Position numbers and translations under genes: made by a program. The notes beneath the pieces are model-generated. The model did not search any database and had not been told where the DNA came from. It saw nothing but the letters and a program-made list of their open reading frames with translations. A stretch of DNA of 64,000 bases, taken from NCBI GenBank assembly GCA_951217055.1, contig OX578276.1:120908979-120972978 (forward strand). Direction: 5' to 3'. Shown piece by piece: positions 34,810 through 47,439 of this stretch (the stretch's first letter is position 1; the number at the start of each line of letters is the position of its first letter). The stretch comes from Gerris lacustris (taxonomy: Eukaryota > Arthropoda > Insecta > Hemiptera > Gerridae).

Positions 34810-36285
34810 CCAAAATAAGAGCACTTTCTCAATTATTAACTTCCTAACTTTAGGAGATCGGTCTGGGCTCAATTCCCCTTCTTTTCCTACTTTGTCCCTA
34901 TGTTCCTCTTAGGGATAATTTTTTATAAAGCCCCTATTATAAGTTATAAATATAATTTAGAAACTATAGGTACGCACTACTATACGTATACACTCGTAGA
35001 TTTTATTTTAGCGTTTTAAAGAAGTGGTGATAATTATGTTAGTTCAGGTTTGGGCAAGGTAAGGTGTGATTTATAAAAAATGATGTCTTCTTGATGATTT
35101 ATAAACTATGTATTTAAATAATATATGTGACATTTGTTTAAAAAATTAAGCTAAATATTTCTCACAGCGATTGAACAGTTCTTCCTACAGACTTTTTCAC
35201 AAAACATAAAATATTATCTGCAGCTTTTTCTACAACTTAAAATACATTTACTGGTTAAATAGATATTTTATAAAAAAAATTTTTTTTTTTTTAAATTTAT
35301 TTAGAAGCCCCGTTCTCCTCCCCATATTGAGCAACCAAAATTATTTATAGCCTATTTTACCTGCAGAATTGAGCTTAACATTGCACTCAAAAACCAACAA
35401 AATCTGTTCAGCCGTTTGAAAGTGATTGTCGCACAGACAAACCGACATACAATTTTCTAAACTTAAATTAGTTATCAGGACTACTCATTTAGTAGAAATT
35501 TAACATTTGAGCCCAGTCGGATAAATGTACAAACACCACTCCAATCTTATAGATATTTAAGATTAATTTATTTATAAATACATTTTTCTGCATTGTTCTT
35601 TAAAAATTATCTTACACTTAGATCGTTTATTTATCTTCCTGTTATTTTAACATAACTTTTCTACTGAAAATATTTAGAGGTCTGTTACGTTAGAAAAAAT
35701 GCTATATATCTTTATTTCTGATGCATGTTCATATTTATTTTCTACTAGCTAGATACCCTTGCTTCGCAACAGAGTGTTTTTTCAGGGTATATGAATTTAA
35801 ATGTTATATTATAATATAAATACGTGTGGTGTCGTGGGACATCCGGTAAGAACGAAGTTTCTTACGCTTTATATTAAATATAAATGATATAATTACAGTG
35901 CTAAGTACATGATACTAACTACTTATACATGGTGGAGTTAGAATAACAGACAAAATTAAAAGTAACTATTTGTACTAGCGGATTTAAGGCAAAATTAACC
36001 CTTTATAGGGCAAGTCAAAAATTTAATTTTTGTCGTTAACGGTCAGTGTCCACTTAAGGGGACACCCTGAAAAACCCTTGGTTTAGTTTGTCTCAGCTGT
36101 TTATAGTCTGATTTTGTAATGATGGATTTAAAAAGCATTATTGCGTCGATATAAACCAAAACTAAAAACAATCTGCTTGTACCAGGTTGAAATTTTACAT
36201 GCCTGTTTCAATTCGTTACGCTAGAACGTATGATAACGGTAAAAACGTTGTTTTCTTTATTTAAAACGTTTAGGTCCACTTTAAT
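34810..36285. other. AT-rich DNA with one repeat start
   Basis: Mostly unassigned. At about 35,744-35,800 the words CTAGCTAGATACCCTTGCTT and CGCAACAGAGTG mark a degraded start of the R4 (RTE-like) family seen at 36,886 and 41,862. Confidence 0.45.
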
Positions 36286-36289
36286 AAAT

Positions 36290-36665
36290 TTAGCTATCTT
36301 TATCACTTCATAGCAGTCTCGGTGTTCGTTTTACTAAAAAAAAAATATTTAAAAAAGTTGTTTGTCTCAATAAATAGATGAAGTTAGAATTTTTTCCCGT
36401 CCAAAAAATCCAATTTTAAATTTGAATCTTACGTTTACGCGAGCGTTGCGCGTGAACGCTTGGGCGGATAACGCTGTCTAACGAGTTTAGCCTGGTCATT
36501 GGTAAAATGAACATGTGTACCAAATTTCATTTAACTCGGTGATCTTTTACTTAAGTTATTGTCATCGGTAGATTTCGTGACGGATTTTGCGTGACGGTGA
36601 TTTTGGTAGTTTTTTCGGATTTACTCCCGGGCTCCAGAACGTGCCATAAGGAACTTCGTTCCAAA
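36290..36665 (+). repeat. R1b repeat copy
   Basis: Shares the R1 core (GAGCGTTGCGCGTGAACGCT) and ends with GTGCCATAAGGAACTTCGTT followed by CC and an A/T tail, the same 3' end as the insertion at 21,846-22,197. The end can form a GGAAC/GTTCC hairpin. Confidence 0.7.
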
Positions 36666-36885
36666 ATAATAAATTATTATTATACGTATTAAAATATTCA
36701 TAACTTCGCTTCTAAGACTCCGATTACTTTACTAACTACACCAAAACCCTAGTCATTTTCAATTACACATTTCACCGAAAAATCACTTTTAAATACCACT
36801 TTCTACTTTTAAATAAATAGAAAATTTGTTTAAAATACATACAGACCTAATTCCTTCAGACACGCTTCTTTATAATATACTAACT

Positions 36886-37171
36886 GGATACCCGTGCTTC
36901 GCTACGGAGTGTTATTTTAATTTGATAAGTTTATAAACTACCATTTTAAATTATTTTACTATGAGAGAATATCTAGATTCTCTCCCTCCCACTTATTTCT
37001 ATACCCCCTCCATTGTGATAAAATTATTTCCCAATATCCCAAATTTACCTTGCTCTGAAGGTCAAGTGTTATGCAAATTTTCATCAAGATCGGACTAAAA
37101 CTGTAGATTTGTATAAAGAACCTACACACATTCAGAAAACTATAGATTTGTGTAAAGAACCCATACACATA
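36886..37171 (+). repeat. R4 (RTE-like) fragment
   Basis: Begins ACTGGATACCCGTGCTTCGC and contains TCAAGATCGGACTAAAACTG, both also in 41,862-43,312. It is interrupted at its right by the foldback element. ORFs on the minus strand here are spurious. Confidence 0.6.
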
Positions 37172-37800
37172 CAGGGTAGGATCAAAAAGTAGTAGAACTG
37201 AATTTCTGTAGCGCAAACGGTGCGGGGGAGGGCGGTCGGAGCACCTGGGCATGGTAGTGAGGAGCCTTCCGAAGAGACCGATATTTTTTCCAGTCGCTTG
37301 CGGGCAAGCGGAGAGTAAGCACGTGAACCTCTGTTAAGAAGTGTCGTCACGTTCCAATAAGAGAGAAACTCCTGAGTTTCTCTCTTCTTGAATTGTGACG
37401 AGGTTCACGGAAATCGACGTGCTTACTCTCCGCTTGCAAGCAAGCGACTGGAAGCCATATCGGCCTCTTCGGAAAGCTCCCCACTACCACGCCCAGGTGG
37501 TCAGACCGCCCTCGAAGAAGATCCAAGAAGAGAGAAACGATCCAAGAAGAGAGAAACCGGAGTTTCTCTCAGAAGAGAGAAACTCCGGTTCCAAGAATGG
37601 ATCGTGACGACACGTCTTAACAGATGTTCACGGAAATCGACGTGCTTACTCTCCACTTGCCCGGAAGGTACTGGAAAAAATATCGGTATTTTCGGAAGGC
37701 TCCCCACTACCATGCCCAGGTGCAGGTGGTCGGACCGCCCTCCACCACTCCGTTCGCGCTACAGAAATTCAGTCACAGTATCTGTTTGATTCCCGAGGGT
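37172..37800. mobile_element. GC-rich foldback element
   Basis: Outer ends are inverted and share GGGTAGGATCAAA-like and ACTGAATTTCTGTAGCGC words. One unit of about 165 bp appears three times: inverted at 37,190-37,355, then direct at 37,390-37,515 and 37,615-37,770. Between units lie AGAGAGAAACTC/GAGTTTCTCTCT hairpins (about 37,360-37,387 and 37,545-37,590). It is markedly GC-rich against its AT-rich flanks. The many overlapping frames on both strands come from the repeats and show no protein family. Confidence 0.65.
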
Positions 37801-39065
37801 GCAAGACACTGGTGATCGTATCATATCGAGTAGATTTGTAAATTTCCGATTCCTCTTTGTGTTCAGTGTATTATATGAAAGAAAAATAAAATAATCATCC
37901 ATAATATAACTATGTATAGACAACCAAGATTTAGACTTCAATTATGAATTATTTAAGTATAAAATGCAGTTACTGTTAGCAAGAGAGAAAGGGGTTAACT
38001 AAATTTTGGTTTAAGCCATACTGAAACTAACACTTGGCCCTTTGGAAGGGAAAACTCTGTTCGCGGTTTCTCGCCTTAAACTTTGTCAAAATTAATTGTC
38101 TAGAATTGCAAAACGACTTTCAAACTTATATTAATTATTGCTATTCCATTTTACAGTTCTTATTAATTACGAGGTGGCTTAAATCCCAGATATGAAATAA
38201 CTTCTTAAACATAATGTTATCATTTTGATAATAATATCAATTATCAATTTGATGTGAAGAAGAAATGTATTTTTAATGAGACAAAACATATTTTTCAATT
38301 ACTCGAACAGAGAAACATTGTAAAATATATTAAACAATTATTTTAGAAGTGAAATGCTACTTAATAAACCTCAAATTTAGTTCGGTTGTCCGGTTTGTAG
38401 CAAATAATTAATATTTTCATGATAATGGATACGGGTGTAAATTAATGATAGTACACTAGTTAGCAATAGAAAGGGTTTTATTAAAAAAGAAACAGCATTA
38501 AACATAAGTTTATTTTATTTTCTATTGTATTTTTGCTTCTTATTTCTTCTTAAGTGAATAACATAGCCAGATAAAAATGAGCAAAATGTATTATTACATG
38601 TTCTTTTGCCTGTCCGTTATAAGCGACGTCCGTTATAATGAGGATACAGGTTTTTTTTCTAAATTTATTACTATCAAATTAGCTATAGTCGTTTTATTAA
38701 CTCTCCGAGGACACACTGGGGTCACCATAGAACTTAACTTAACTTATTGGTATAATTTTAGATGGTGAAAATATTTGAGTTTTTAAAAAAATATATTTTA
38801 ATATTTTGATTGTAAAAGAAATGTATTGTAATTTTGTTCGAAGCATGTCTGTGATTGGCTCAAGGTTTGATATCGGTTTCTCCTGTGTCATTGTTAGAAA
38901 TCTTATTTTTACTTTTGAGATTTACACACACACTTTCATTTAGGTATAACTATTGTAGCTGATATTATTATATTATTCATGACCATTAATAAATTTTACA
39001 TTTTTGATAAATTAATGGATAAAAATACTCTTTAAAACAAATTAAGAAAGTACAGTTAAAGTCAG
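37801..39065. other. AT-rich DNA, little recognised
   Basis: No gene was seen. At about 38,614-38,645 the word GTCCGTTATAA occurs twice in a row, resembling the terminal words of pogo/Tigger-type DNA transposons, but no second end was found. Confidence 0.35.
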
Positions 39066-39069
39066 ATGT

Positions 39070-39830
39070 AATAAATAGTCTGCCAATTTGTGTGGCACAT
39101 AGCTTCTTCGCATCCTAATATCACTCTAACATCAATTCATGTCCCACCAATTATGGAGGACAATGTGATTTTCATGATCCTGAGTAAAAAATTAGTTAGT
39201 AAACCGAAAATCAAGTTAATGTTAGTTCGTCCCTTGATAGGTTAGTTATTCAAATATACTCCAAATCATAGTGGTCACCTATGAAGTGACAAACTAATAT
39301 CAACTTGATTTTCGGTCTACTAAATAATTTTGTACTCAGGATCAAGAAAATCACATTGTCTATTATATTGGCGGGACATGACCGCTCTCCACTATTTTTT
39401 TTTTTTTTTTCAAATGCCCATTGCTAAGCTATGTCCCACAGACGAACACAGCCGACCACATATTCTTAAAAGGCACTAAATGATTAACTTGTACACAAAA
39501 TTCTAGCTTGATGTTAGTCAGCCACTTTTATACATGCTATCTCCTGGACAATTATTGTTGATATGCTCTTTTCAACCCAATGTTGTTTAATTTATTTAAT
39601 TGTTCCCCATCTGTCAAAAGTGTTAAATTTTTTACACAAATAAAAGTATCAATTTGACAATATTTTTATTCGCGCAGCCGGTTGAAATTCATCTGGAGCT
39701 ATCTTCTGGCTACGTTAGACAAACCATCCAAATTTCTTAAAAATCAGATGAGTACTTTTAAAGGTATATGTAGAAGAGACAAAAATAGGCACAAAAGATT
39801 GAGACTTTTATTGGACCATTAATGGGTTAT
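39070..39830 (+). repeat. R1 copy interrupted by a MITE
   Basis: The R1 5' end (AGTCTGCCAATTTGTGTGGC) lies at 39,078 and R1 internal words (CATCCAAATTTCTTAAAAAT, then GATGAGTACTTTTAAAG) resume at about 39,725. Between them is a small inverted-repeat element. Confidence 0.6.
39137..39382. mobile_element. Small TIR element nested in R1
   Basis: Inverted arms of about 100 bp (39,137-39,238 and 39,278-39,382) start with TCATGTCCC and share GACAATGTGATTTTC and ACCGAAAATCAAGTT. No protein. Target-site duplication not clear. Confidence 0.7.
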
Positions 39831-40354
39831 TTTACTAAACATTTTAATAAAGGTGCCATCTTAAATATTTATTGTTATAAAATAATAACTGATTCCTTTT
39901 TTTTATTTAAAACGTTCTATGGACTCCGACGAAAGGACAAATTTAGTTTCAATGTTTACATATATGACTAAAGTAGCAAATTATATAATTGAAAATAATG
40001 AAAAGTTACAATAAAGATACCAAATATGATACATAATAATACATGTAACTACACAATGTTTAACGATACCTACATAATGTAGTCATTGACTGATATTTTA
40101 AACATAGCTAAAGAATTAATTTTTAATTAAACTTCTAATTATTTAAACTAATGTACTTTGCATACTTACCCATAGCTTTCTCTAACCCATGTCTAACTTG
40201 TGATTTGGCACATAATGAACTGGAGTAAAAAAAATTGCATTTAGTCTATATATGCAATATTTATTTTTAATACGGCTATACCATAAAATATGTTTTTGAG
40301 AAAACCCATCATATTCTTAATCTACCTGAAAAATTATTTTAAATTATGTTACAT

Positions 40355-41020
40355 TTCAGCCATATTTATTTTCAAAATGCCGACAAAATAATGAAAATTT
40401 TGTTATAATAGTTACATATTATTTTCTTAATTTTCAAGACCTTCAGACCTATGTATAACATTCCATCCTGACATGTTATTTAGTCGCCTGACATATTCGC
40501 CACCTCTCTTCATTATGAAAATATTCCATAAGCTATTTCGTACAAATCGGTCAATTTTTACACAGTTATTCTTATAGAATATTGTATTCTTATAGAGTAT
40601 TGAAGATATTAAGTATAACATTGTAATAGTTAAATATTATGATTCTACTCTTCGAGACCTTCAAAACTATGTATAACATGTCATCTTGACTAAAAACTTT
40701 TTGTTTAGTCGACCGCTATATTGGCCACCATCTTGAAAATATTTAGTGTTACATCTTTATAGTTACATATAATTTTCTTTCTCTTCAAGACCTTCAAAAC
40801 TATGCATAACATGTCATGCTGACATGTCATTTAGTCGTCTGCCATATTGGCTTCTCTTGATCTCAAACTTTTGTCACAAATGCTGAGGTGCACCAATATA
40901 CCGAATTTCGTACAAATCAGTCAATTTTTACGGCTGTTATTGTTTGACTAACACACAAACAAACCCACTATTAGTCTCTGAAATGAAGTACCTACTCACT
41001 ACGCTCGGTTAATAAATCTA
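40355..41020 (+). repeat. Tandem units of about 170-180 bp
   Basis: Three copies of a unit with CAAGACCTTCAAAACTATG, TAACATGTCAT and TAGTCG...CATATTGGC lie at about 40,430, 40,640 and 40,785. The right end reads GAAATGAAGTACCTACTCAC then TACGCTCGG, a non-LTR-type tail. A related word block recurs at 41,715-41,780. Confidence 0.55.
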
Positions 41021-41861
41021 GATTTTCCGGAGGTGGTCTTACAAGAAATGTTTGGAACCCATTACAAAGATCATTATCAAGAGAGTTGCTCAAGATGGGG
41101 GTCACTTGAAATTTACTAGATTATTCTCAACTCAGTTGAGTGCACGATCTCTGTAATTTGTTCGAGTCGTTGTGATTTACAAAATATCTGACGAAGTCTC
41201 CACCGGGATATCTAGATTTATAAAATGTACTTATCATTCAAATTTAATGCCAAGTGCTTAAAATAAATTGTCAAAAAAACATTATTGGCAATCAAGTAAT
41301 AGAATAAATAAATTGGTAGAACAAGATGAATGAAACGTCAAGAAAATCATCTCCCTGTTAGAGACAATATTCAGATAAGGAAGTATGCTTGAAATAGAGA
41401 AGTGAAATTAAGGGGGGCGGGAACTATAAGGTGCAGATGGATGATGGGTACCATCTGGCTTTGACTTATCGACCTACTAAGACCATCCAAACTCAGAGGC
41501 AAGCATTGTCATCTAGTGACACCCAAATAATACCAGTTTAAATAAAAAAAAATATTGAAGATTCCAAAAACGCAATAATCTTTAATTAAACAAAGATAGA
41601 TTGAAACAACAAAGTAACTACCCTTAGAAATCAATAGAAGCCATGACAGATTATAGACAAATTAAACTCAAACAAGCCTCAAATGATTTAACGAGTTTCA
41701 AACAGGATATTTCAGCCATATTTATTTTCAATATACCGGCAAAAAAATGAAAATTTCGTAATAATAGTTACATATTAATATCAAATAGACTTAAATAGCG
41801 GTTTTTTTTTTTAAATCAGCCGATAAATCTAACAAGACTTTATCATAATATAGATATACTA

Positions 41862-43312
41862 GCTGGATACCCGTGCTTCGCTACGGAGTGTTTTTAAATT
41901 TGCTAAGTTTATAAACTAGGAAAGCATACAAATTATTTTACTATGCGAGAATATCTAGATTCTATCCCTCCAGTTATATCCCTCACCTCTTTGATAAGAT
42001 CATTTGCAAATATTCTAAATTTACCCCCTCCTAAATGAAAATATGACAAAACTGTACACATAACAACAATTACTGTACTCTTAAAGGGCATTTCAACGAT
42101 ATGCATCATGAAGATAAAGGGTATTAATTACTTGTACCCCGTACCCCTTTGAACCAAAAGTTATAGTTCGAAAATTCACGTAAACAGTTACCTTCCCCTT
42201 GCTTTGAAGGTCAAGTGTGCAAATTTTCATCGAGATCGGAATATAACTGTAGATTTGTATAAAAGAACATGCATATGTACACACATATGTTGACTTTTAT
42301 ATACATATATAGATATAGATATAAATTTCCATTTTTCCTCTCCCCCTTCTAAATGAAAATAAGACAAAACTGTACTTAAGAACAATTACTTTTCTCTTAA
42401 ACAGCTTTTCAACGATTTGTATCATGAAGGGTATCCATTACTTTGTCATTTGTACCCCGTACACATAACAACAATTACTGTACTTTTAAAGAGCATTTCA
42501 ACGATATGCATAATGAAGATGAAGGGTATTCATCACTTGTACCCCGTACCCCTGTGTACCAAAATTTTAATTTCGTAATCTCATAAAGGCAGTGAGTGAC
42601 CTTCACCTTGTTTTGAAGAAAAAGTGTGTAAATATTCATCAAATTAGGATAAAAGACATACCCTCATACGGATGCACTTCTTTTTATATAAGATATAGCT
42701 ATATTTTTTAATTATACCCCCCTCCTAAGTGAAAATACGATAAAACTGTACATAACCACAATTACTGTCCTTTTAAAGAGCTTTTCAACGATATGCATCA
42801 TGAAGGATGTTCATTACTTTAACATTTGTACCCCGTACCCCTGTGTACCAAAATTAAAATTTTGAATATTCATGTAGACAGTGATTTTCCCCTTGCTTTG
42901 AAGGTCAAGTGTGCAAATTTTCAGAAGATCGGACTAAAACTGTAGATTTGTATAAAGAACATGCACACATGTTGACTTTTATATATGTATGGCCGCCATC
43001 TTGAATCAATATGCCCGATTGGTAAACTATTTATCAAAAGTTACTATTTTCATAAAAGGAAGCCAACTTCTGAATTTCAAGGTTCTAGTACAATTGGTTC
43101 CCAAGATATCGTCTTGTCGAATTTTGTATATAAATGGCCGCCATCTTCAATCAAGATGGCGGATTTTTAAAATGTTTCTTAGCGAGCACCTAGGAGGTAA
43201 GAGGAACACACCTACAAAATTTCATGGTCGTAGGTCCAGTGGTTTCAGAGATATCGTGATGTGTCAGTGAGTCAGTAAGTGAGTGGTATTTGGATTTTAT
43301 ATATATAGATAA
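41862..43312 (+). mobile_element. R4 multimeric RTE-like repeat
   Basis: Starts ACTAGCTGGATACCCGTGCT and TCGCTACGGAGTG, ends in GTGAGTCAGTAAGTGAGTGG and a TATATATAGAT tail, like RTE-type retrotransposon-derived repeats of arthropods. Inside, a unit of about 300-370 bp (CTAAATGAAAATATGACAAA ... GTACCCCGTACCCC ... GATCGGA) is repeated about three times, at 41,990, 42,335 and 42,712. Single units also lie at 3,295 and 54,280. No RT is encoded. Confidence 0.6.
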
Positions 43313-43967
43313 TTATACGATTAGATTCGCATTTAAGTAGACTACAGTTTAAAAACGTTTGATTAAAAGTCAAAATCAAGGATGCTAGTTTTTGGAGGAT
43401 TGCGCCCCCATTTTCGCGCCATCACAATACTTTCTCTTTATATCAGAATGTAAAACATTACAAATAATATTTGACAAAGCACATAAATTATGAAGTTAAC
43501 AAGTCCATTTTAATATTATTAGAAAAACTAACGGTGAAGTTTCGAAATTTATTTTAATATCATGAAGACTAATCGTCTGGAAAATAAGAAGACAACTATT
43601 TTATTCTGGGTTAAGCTTACATAATCACTGAAGGGAACTCTGATTTAGGATCCACTCTCACTTGGTTAAGCATGAAATTCCTGCTTACCTACATTACACC
43701 AACAAACAAACCAAATTCTACGGCATATATAAAACAGATTTTGCTATAAAATCCTGAGAAAGAATATGGTTTCTTATATATTAGAGACAACATAATACAG
43801 CAAAATATTATAAGGATCTAACGGAACATTGTAGAGATTTTGATTTTACAATCACATAGTGACGATGGGATTGTAACAATTTATTGTTATAAATAAATCA
43901 AAAGCGTGGGTACTGATTTCATGTAAACTGTCTGCCGACGGATCAAACTCCTTGTATTTTTTAACAA

Positions 43968-45540
43968 CCTGTGCATACGCCAAGTATTTTTAGGGTTTCG
44001 TGGTCATCCAAGAAACCCTTATGCTTTTGGTAGTTTGTCCGTCCGTCCGTCGCATCTTGGAGTAAGTATATCTCCCGACCTACTGTAGCTAGAGATTGGA
44101 AATTTGTTTGCCCAAAAACAGAAAAAATATTGCGAACTAATAAACAAATCAACATTTCTGCGATCAGCGATCAATTTGCGAATTGATCGTAATATTATAT
44201 ATTTTTTTGAAATTTTTAAGTTAGGTATCATTTCAAAGGTATTGAAATGTAGATCACAAATATATATCGCATTTCCAAAATGGTGGCTATTTTATCCCCG
44301 AAAAAATTAAAACCAAAACATAAAATGAAATGCACAACTTGCTTCTCAAAAGTGAAACTTTTTATACATATCGCACACTTGGAAGAAGAGTGTCACAACT
44401 CAAAAAACATAACTTTTCAGGAGAGTACTTTAAAGTTTTTAAAAAGTTTATACGTGTCAAACTGTATTATTTATTTAAATAATCTTAAACTTTTTTATTT
44501 TATTTTAATAATTATAGTTCGAACTTACATTACATTTGAAGATTTCATAAATTTTTTAATTACCTCTATTAATTTTTACTACGTTTTTATTAGCTTGCTT
44601 TCTTGTTTGTTTGTTTGTTTGTCCGGTACAAATCTGGCAATCGATTTCTAACTAACTTCCCGAATAGCTAGACATTTTAAACTTTTAGCATAGCTCAGAA
44701 CACGATGACAATGCATTATTTTAATGCTTTTAGCCATCTTTCAGCAGAATTTAATCGGTTTTCAGCATATTTTGCTGTACGGAAAGTTAGTTCGGAAAAA
44801 ATCCGCAAGTTATTTTATTTGTTTTGCCATGTCCAATATTTATGCAATCTTCATTTTGACGGGTCTCAAATTTGTGATAGATAAACATTGAATGACAGCA
44901 AAACAGGAAATATCGATTATATAATTTCAAATATATCGATGGCACGCTTTAGATTTTGGGGAGATCCGTTGAACAAAGATTTGTCCTTTTATAGGTTTAA
45001 GATCAGCTCTCTAGATGGTTGTCATTTATGTGAAGTAAATAAATTCGGAACTATTTTTTTTTCACTATTATATATTATATAACAATAACAATTATATTAT
45101 TAACATTACATACGATTCAAAAGAAAATTTAAAATTGTAGTATATAAAAAGTTCTTTTTATCTTGAAATTATTAATTATTAATTTAAAAAAAACCCCAAA
45201 AGTGTCGTTATTGTTTTAAAAATACCCAAAAGTGTCGTTATTATTTTAAAAATAGTTTTAAAAACAAAAATATTTTAGACTAAGAACGACACATTACCTA
45301 ATAATACAAAATAATACTATTATTTTTACCACTAATTTTGAAGATAGACTGACACTTTTATAAATATGTCACTATTGTTATAAAAAAGTTTACTTACCTT
45401 ACAGGAAATATTGTTTCAACAGCAAAAGTGTCAGGAGTTGTGTCACTTTTCTTCCAAGTTTGCGATATTATAGTATTAAAAAAAATAATAATGTATTTAT
45501 GATTTTTTTATGACCGAAGAAACCCTTTTAGTAATTTGCT
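43968..45540 (+). repeat. Dispersed repeat R5, copy B
   Basis: Begins near an 8-bp stem, AGGGTTTC/GAAACCCT, and a GTCCGTCCGTCCGTCG tract, a pattern common in insect dispersed repeats. It includes 44,569-44,840, which equals copy A at 318-590. About 280 bases at 44,845-45,120 are absent from copy A. A 31-base unit is repeated twice at 45,191-45,253. Frames here are AT-rich and not convincing. Confidence 0.55.
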
Positions 45541-45919
45541 GGCAAGTACTTGACGGGATTTTACTGTCGGATATTCTTTGCTCTTAATTGAGCCAAAAAC
45601 ATGGAAAACTCTGATACTTTTCAATAAATTCAGTCAAGAACTCACGAGGATTTTGTTTAGAAAATACCATGATTTCACAAAGAAGAAAAAAAAACTATCT
45701 CAAAACAATGTTTCCCATGAACAGCCAACTTAAATTGTAGTGAAAGATGCCTGCAACTGTTTACATGTTCCAAACTGTCATTACGATTCAAAGAAATTGA
45801 CATCAACCATCCAGTCCAAATTCCAACTCTAATATATTGCTACAATGTTCTGTTTACTCGCAACGATAAATCGTGACGATTCCGTTATTACGATAAATCG
45901 TAGTGTGTACTCCCGCCTT

Positions 45920-46640
45920 AAAAATAAGGGTATATGTAAATTGCACCATTTTTTTAGCAGGGATACAAAAGAATGTTTTACGAAGGAAGAAAAACTGTGT
46001 AAATTGAACCACTACTTCTCAAAACGAGGTAAGGAAAATAGTGTAAATTGCACCACTGCCTTCCAAAACGAGGTAGGTCAAACTATCTAAATTGCACCAA
46101 TTCCTTTCAACCTCTTTTAAATGGTTCCATCAAATGGTACAATGTAAATTGGGACAAAGGAATATCACACTTCTGTAATTGAAAGTGACAATATCTGTTA
46201 GTCTAAGAATCAAATAAGACAATGGGACAATTAGTCCAATGTATTTTGGGACAAAGGAACATCACACTTAGTAATAGAAAGTGACAAAATCTGTTAGTCT
46301 AAGAATCAAATAAGACAATGGTACAATTTATTAGTCCAATGTATTTTGGGACAAAGGAACATCACACTTAGTAATAGAAAGTGACAAAATCCATTAGTCG
46401 AATCATTAAGTTAGACAAAGGGACATTTATTGATGCAATTTACACTATTTTACTTACTTCGTTTCAAGAGGTAGTGGTGCAATTTACATAGTTTGACATA
46501 CTTCGTTTTAAATTTAAATTGGAGTGGTGCAATTTACATAGTTTGATCTACTTCGTTTTAAACAGGAGTGGTGCAATTTACATAGTTTGATTTACTTCAT
46601 TCAAAACAAGTGGTGTAGTTTACAAGTTCCCCAAAATAAA
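45920..46640. mobile_element. TIR element with internal tandem repeats
   Basis: Left arm (45,920-46,120) holds three to four units with GTAAATTGCACCA; the right arm (46,430-46,635) holds four inverted units with TGGTGCAATTTAC. The centre (46,140-46,400) has three copies of a unit of about 95-100 bp with GGGACAAAGGAACATCACAC. No protein. This looks like a MITE whose ends grew by tandem duplication. Confidence 0.7.
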
Positions 46641-46644
46641 TGTT

Positions 46645-47210
46645 TGTGTTGATTAACGGTCTTTAAATAGATATAATAACATCTAAATAGATATATAAAT
46701 TTCGATTAATTTAATTATATAAGAAGTATTTAAGAAATTTAACAATATTTATATTACATGTCAAACTTTTAGAAATTCTTCGATTGATTAGTAGTTCGTT
46801 TTAATAAATTTCTATCATTAATAAATAGTAAAGTAATAAAGAAGGAATGAGTTAGGAGAGCAAAAGCACTTTCTCTGGAGCCAAAGATTCATCCACAATA
46901 AAGTGCGGTGTAAAGCTGAGAGTTGAGACGGTCTTTACTTTGATCAATCCGATAGATGAGTGGATTTGATTTGATGATTATTAACTAAAACGGAGAACTG
47001 ATGTTCACTATAGAGCGCTGAAAACTTGAAATAATGTTTAATTAACTTTAAGCATAATGAATTACCTTAATAACTTTTTTAATACCTCCTATTATGTTGC
47101 TTTATTTAATTAAATTATTCAATTACAATAGAAGATATTAACTTACTAAGTAGGCTTTCACTGGTTGACTCCTAATCAATAACTTGTTTTTCCAGTAAAA
47201 TCTGCTGCAC
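46645..47210. other. AT-rich DNA, nothing recognised
   Basis: No frame or repeat end is seen. Confidence 0.4.
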
Positions 47211-47230
47211 AAAGGGGTTGATGTCCTACG

Positions 47231-47262
47231 GTTCGTTTCCACTAGTGGAAGCATCTTCAAGG
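47231..47262 (-). ncRNA. Degenerate hammerhead-like motif
   Basis: Minus strand reads TTGAAGA, then a TTCCACTAGTGGAA stem-loop and ACGAAC. It resembles the opposed motif at 47,345-47,385 but has core changes, so it is probably inactive. Confidence 0.25.
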
Positions 47263-47344
47263 ATGTGGTATCTTGATGTTAACTCGAAGCAACAGTATCA
47301 TTATACCTTCGAGGTGCTTCGAATTAACAACGCGATGCACTACA

Positions 47345-47385
47345 CTCCTGAAGACGATTCCAGTAGTGGAAGCGAAACGTCGGAC
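47345..47385 (+). ncRNA. Hammerhead-like core
   Basis: Plus strand has CTGAAGA (47,348-47,354), a helix II made of TTCC and GGAA, and GAAAC (47,374-47,378) followed by GTC. It matches the invariant hammerhead parts. It lies at the broken 3' edge of the BEL/Pao relic and may be part of a Penelope-type repeat there. Confidence 0.4.
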
Positions 47386-47439
47386 TTCAAACCCTTCGGG
47401 ATCCTTATTTCACCGGAAATCCGAGTTATTGAATACAAT

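Noticed and set aside
34609..34818. Gly/Pro-rich 69-codon frame
   Set aside because: Lies entirely in the hAT MITE and its GGGCCCC-rich interior.
37388..37789. 133-codon plus-strand frame in GC-rich DNA
   Set aside because: Consists of the repeated unit of the foldback element; several frames on both strands are equally open and no protein family fits.
44280..44651. 123-codon plus-strand frame
   Set aside because: AT-rich codons, runs into repeat R5 shared with the left edge of the window, no domain seen.
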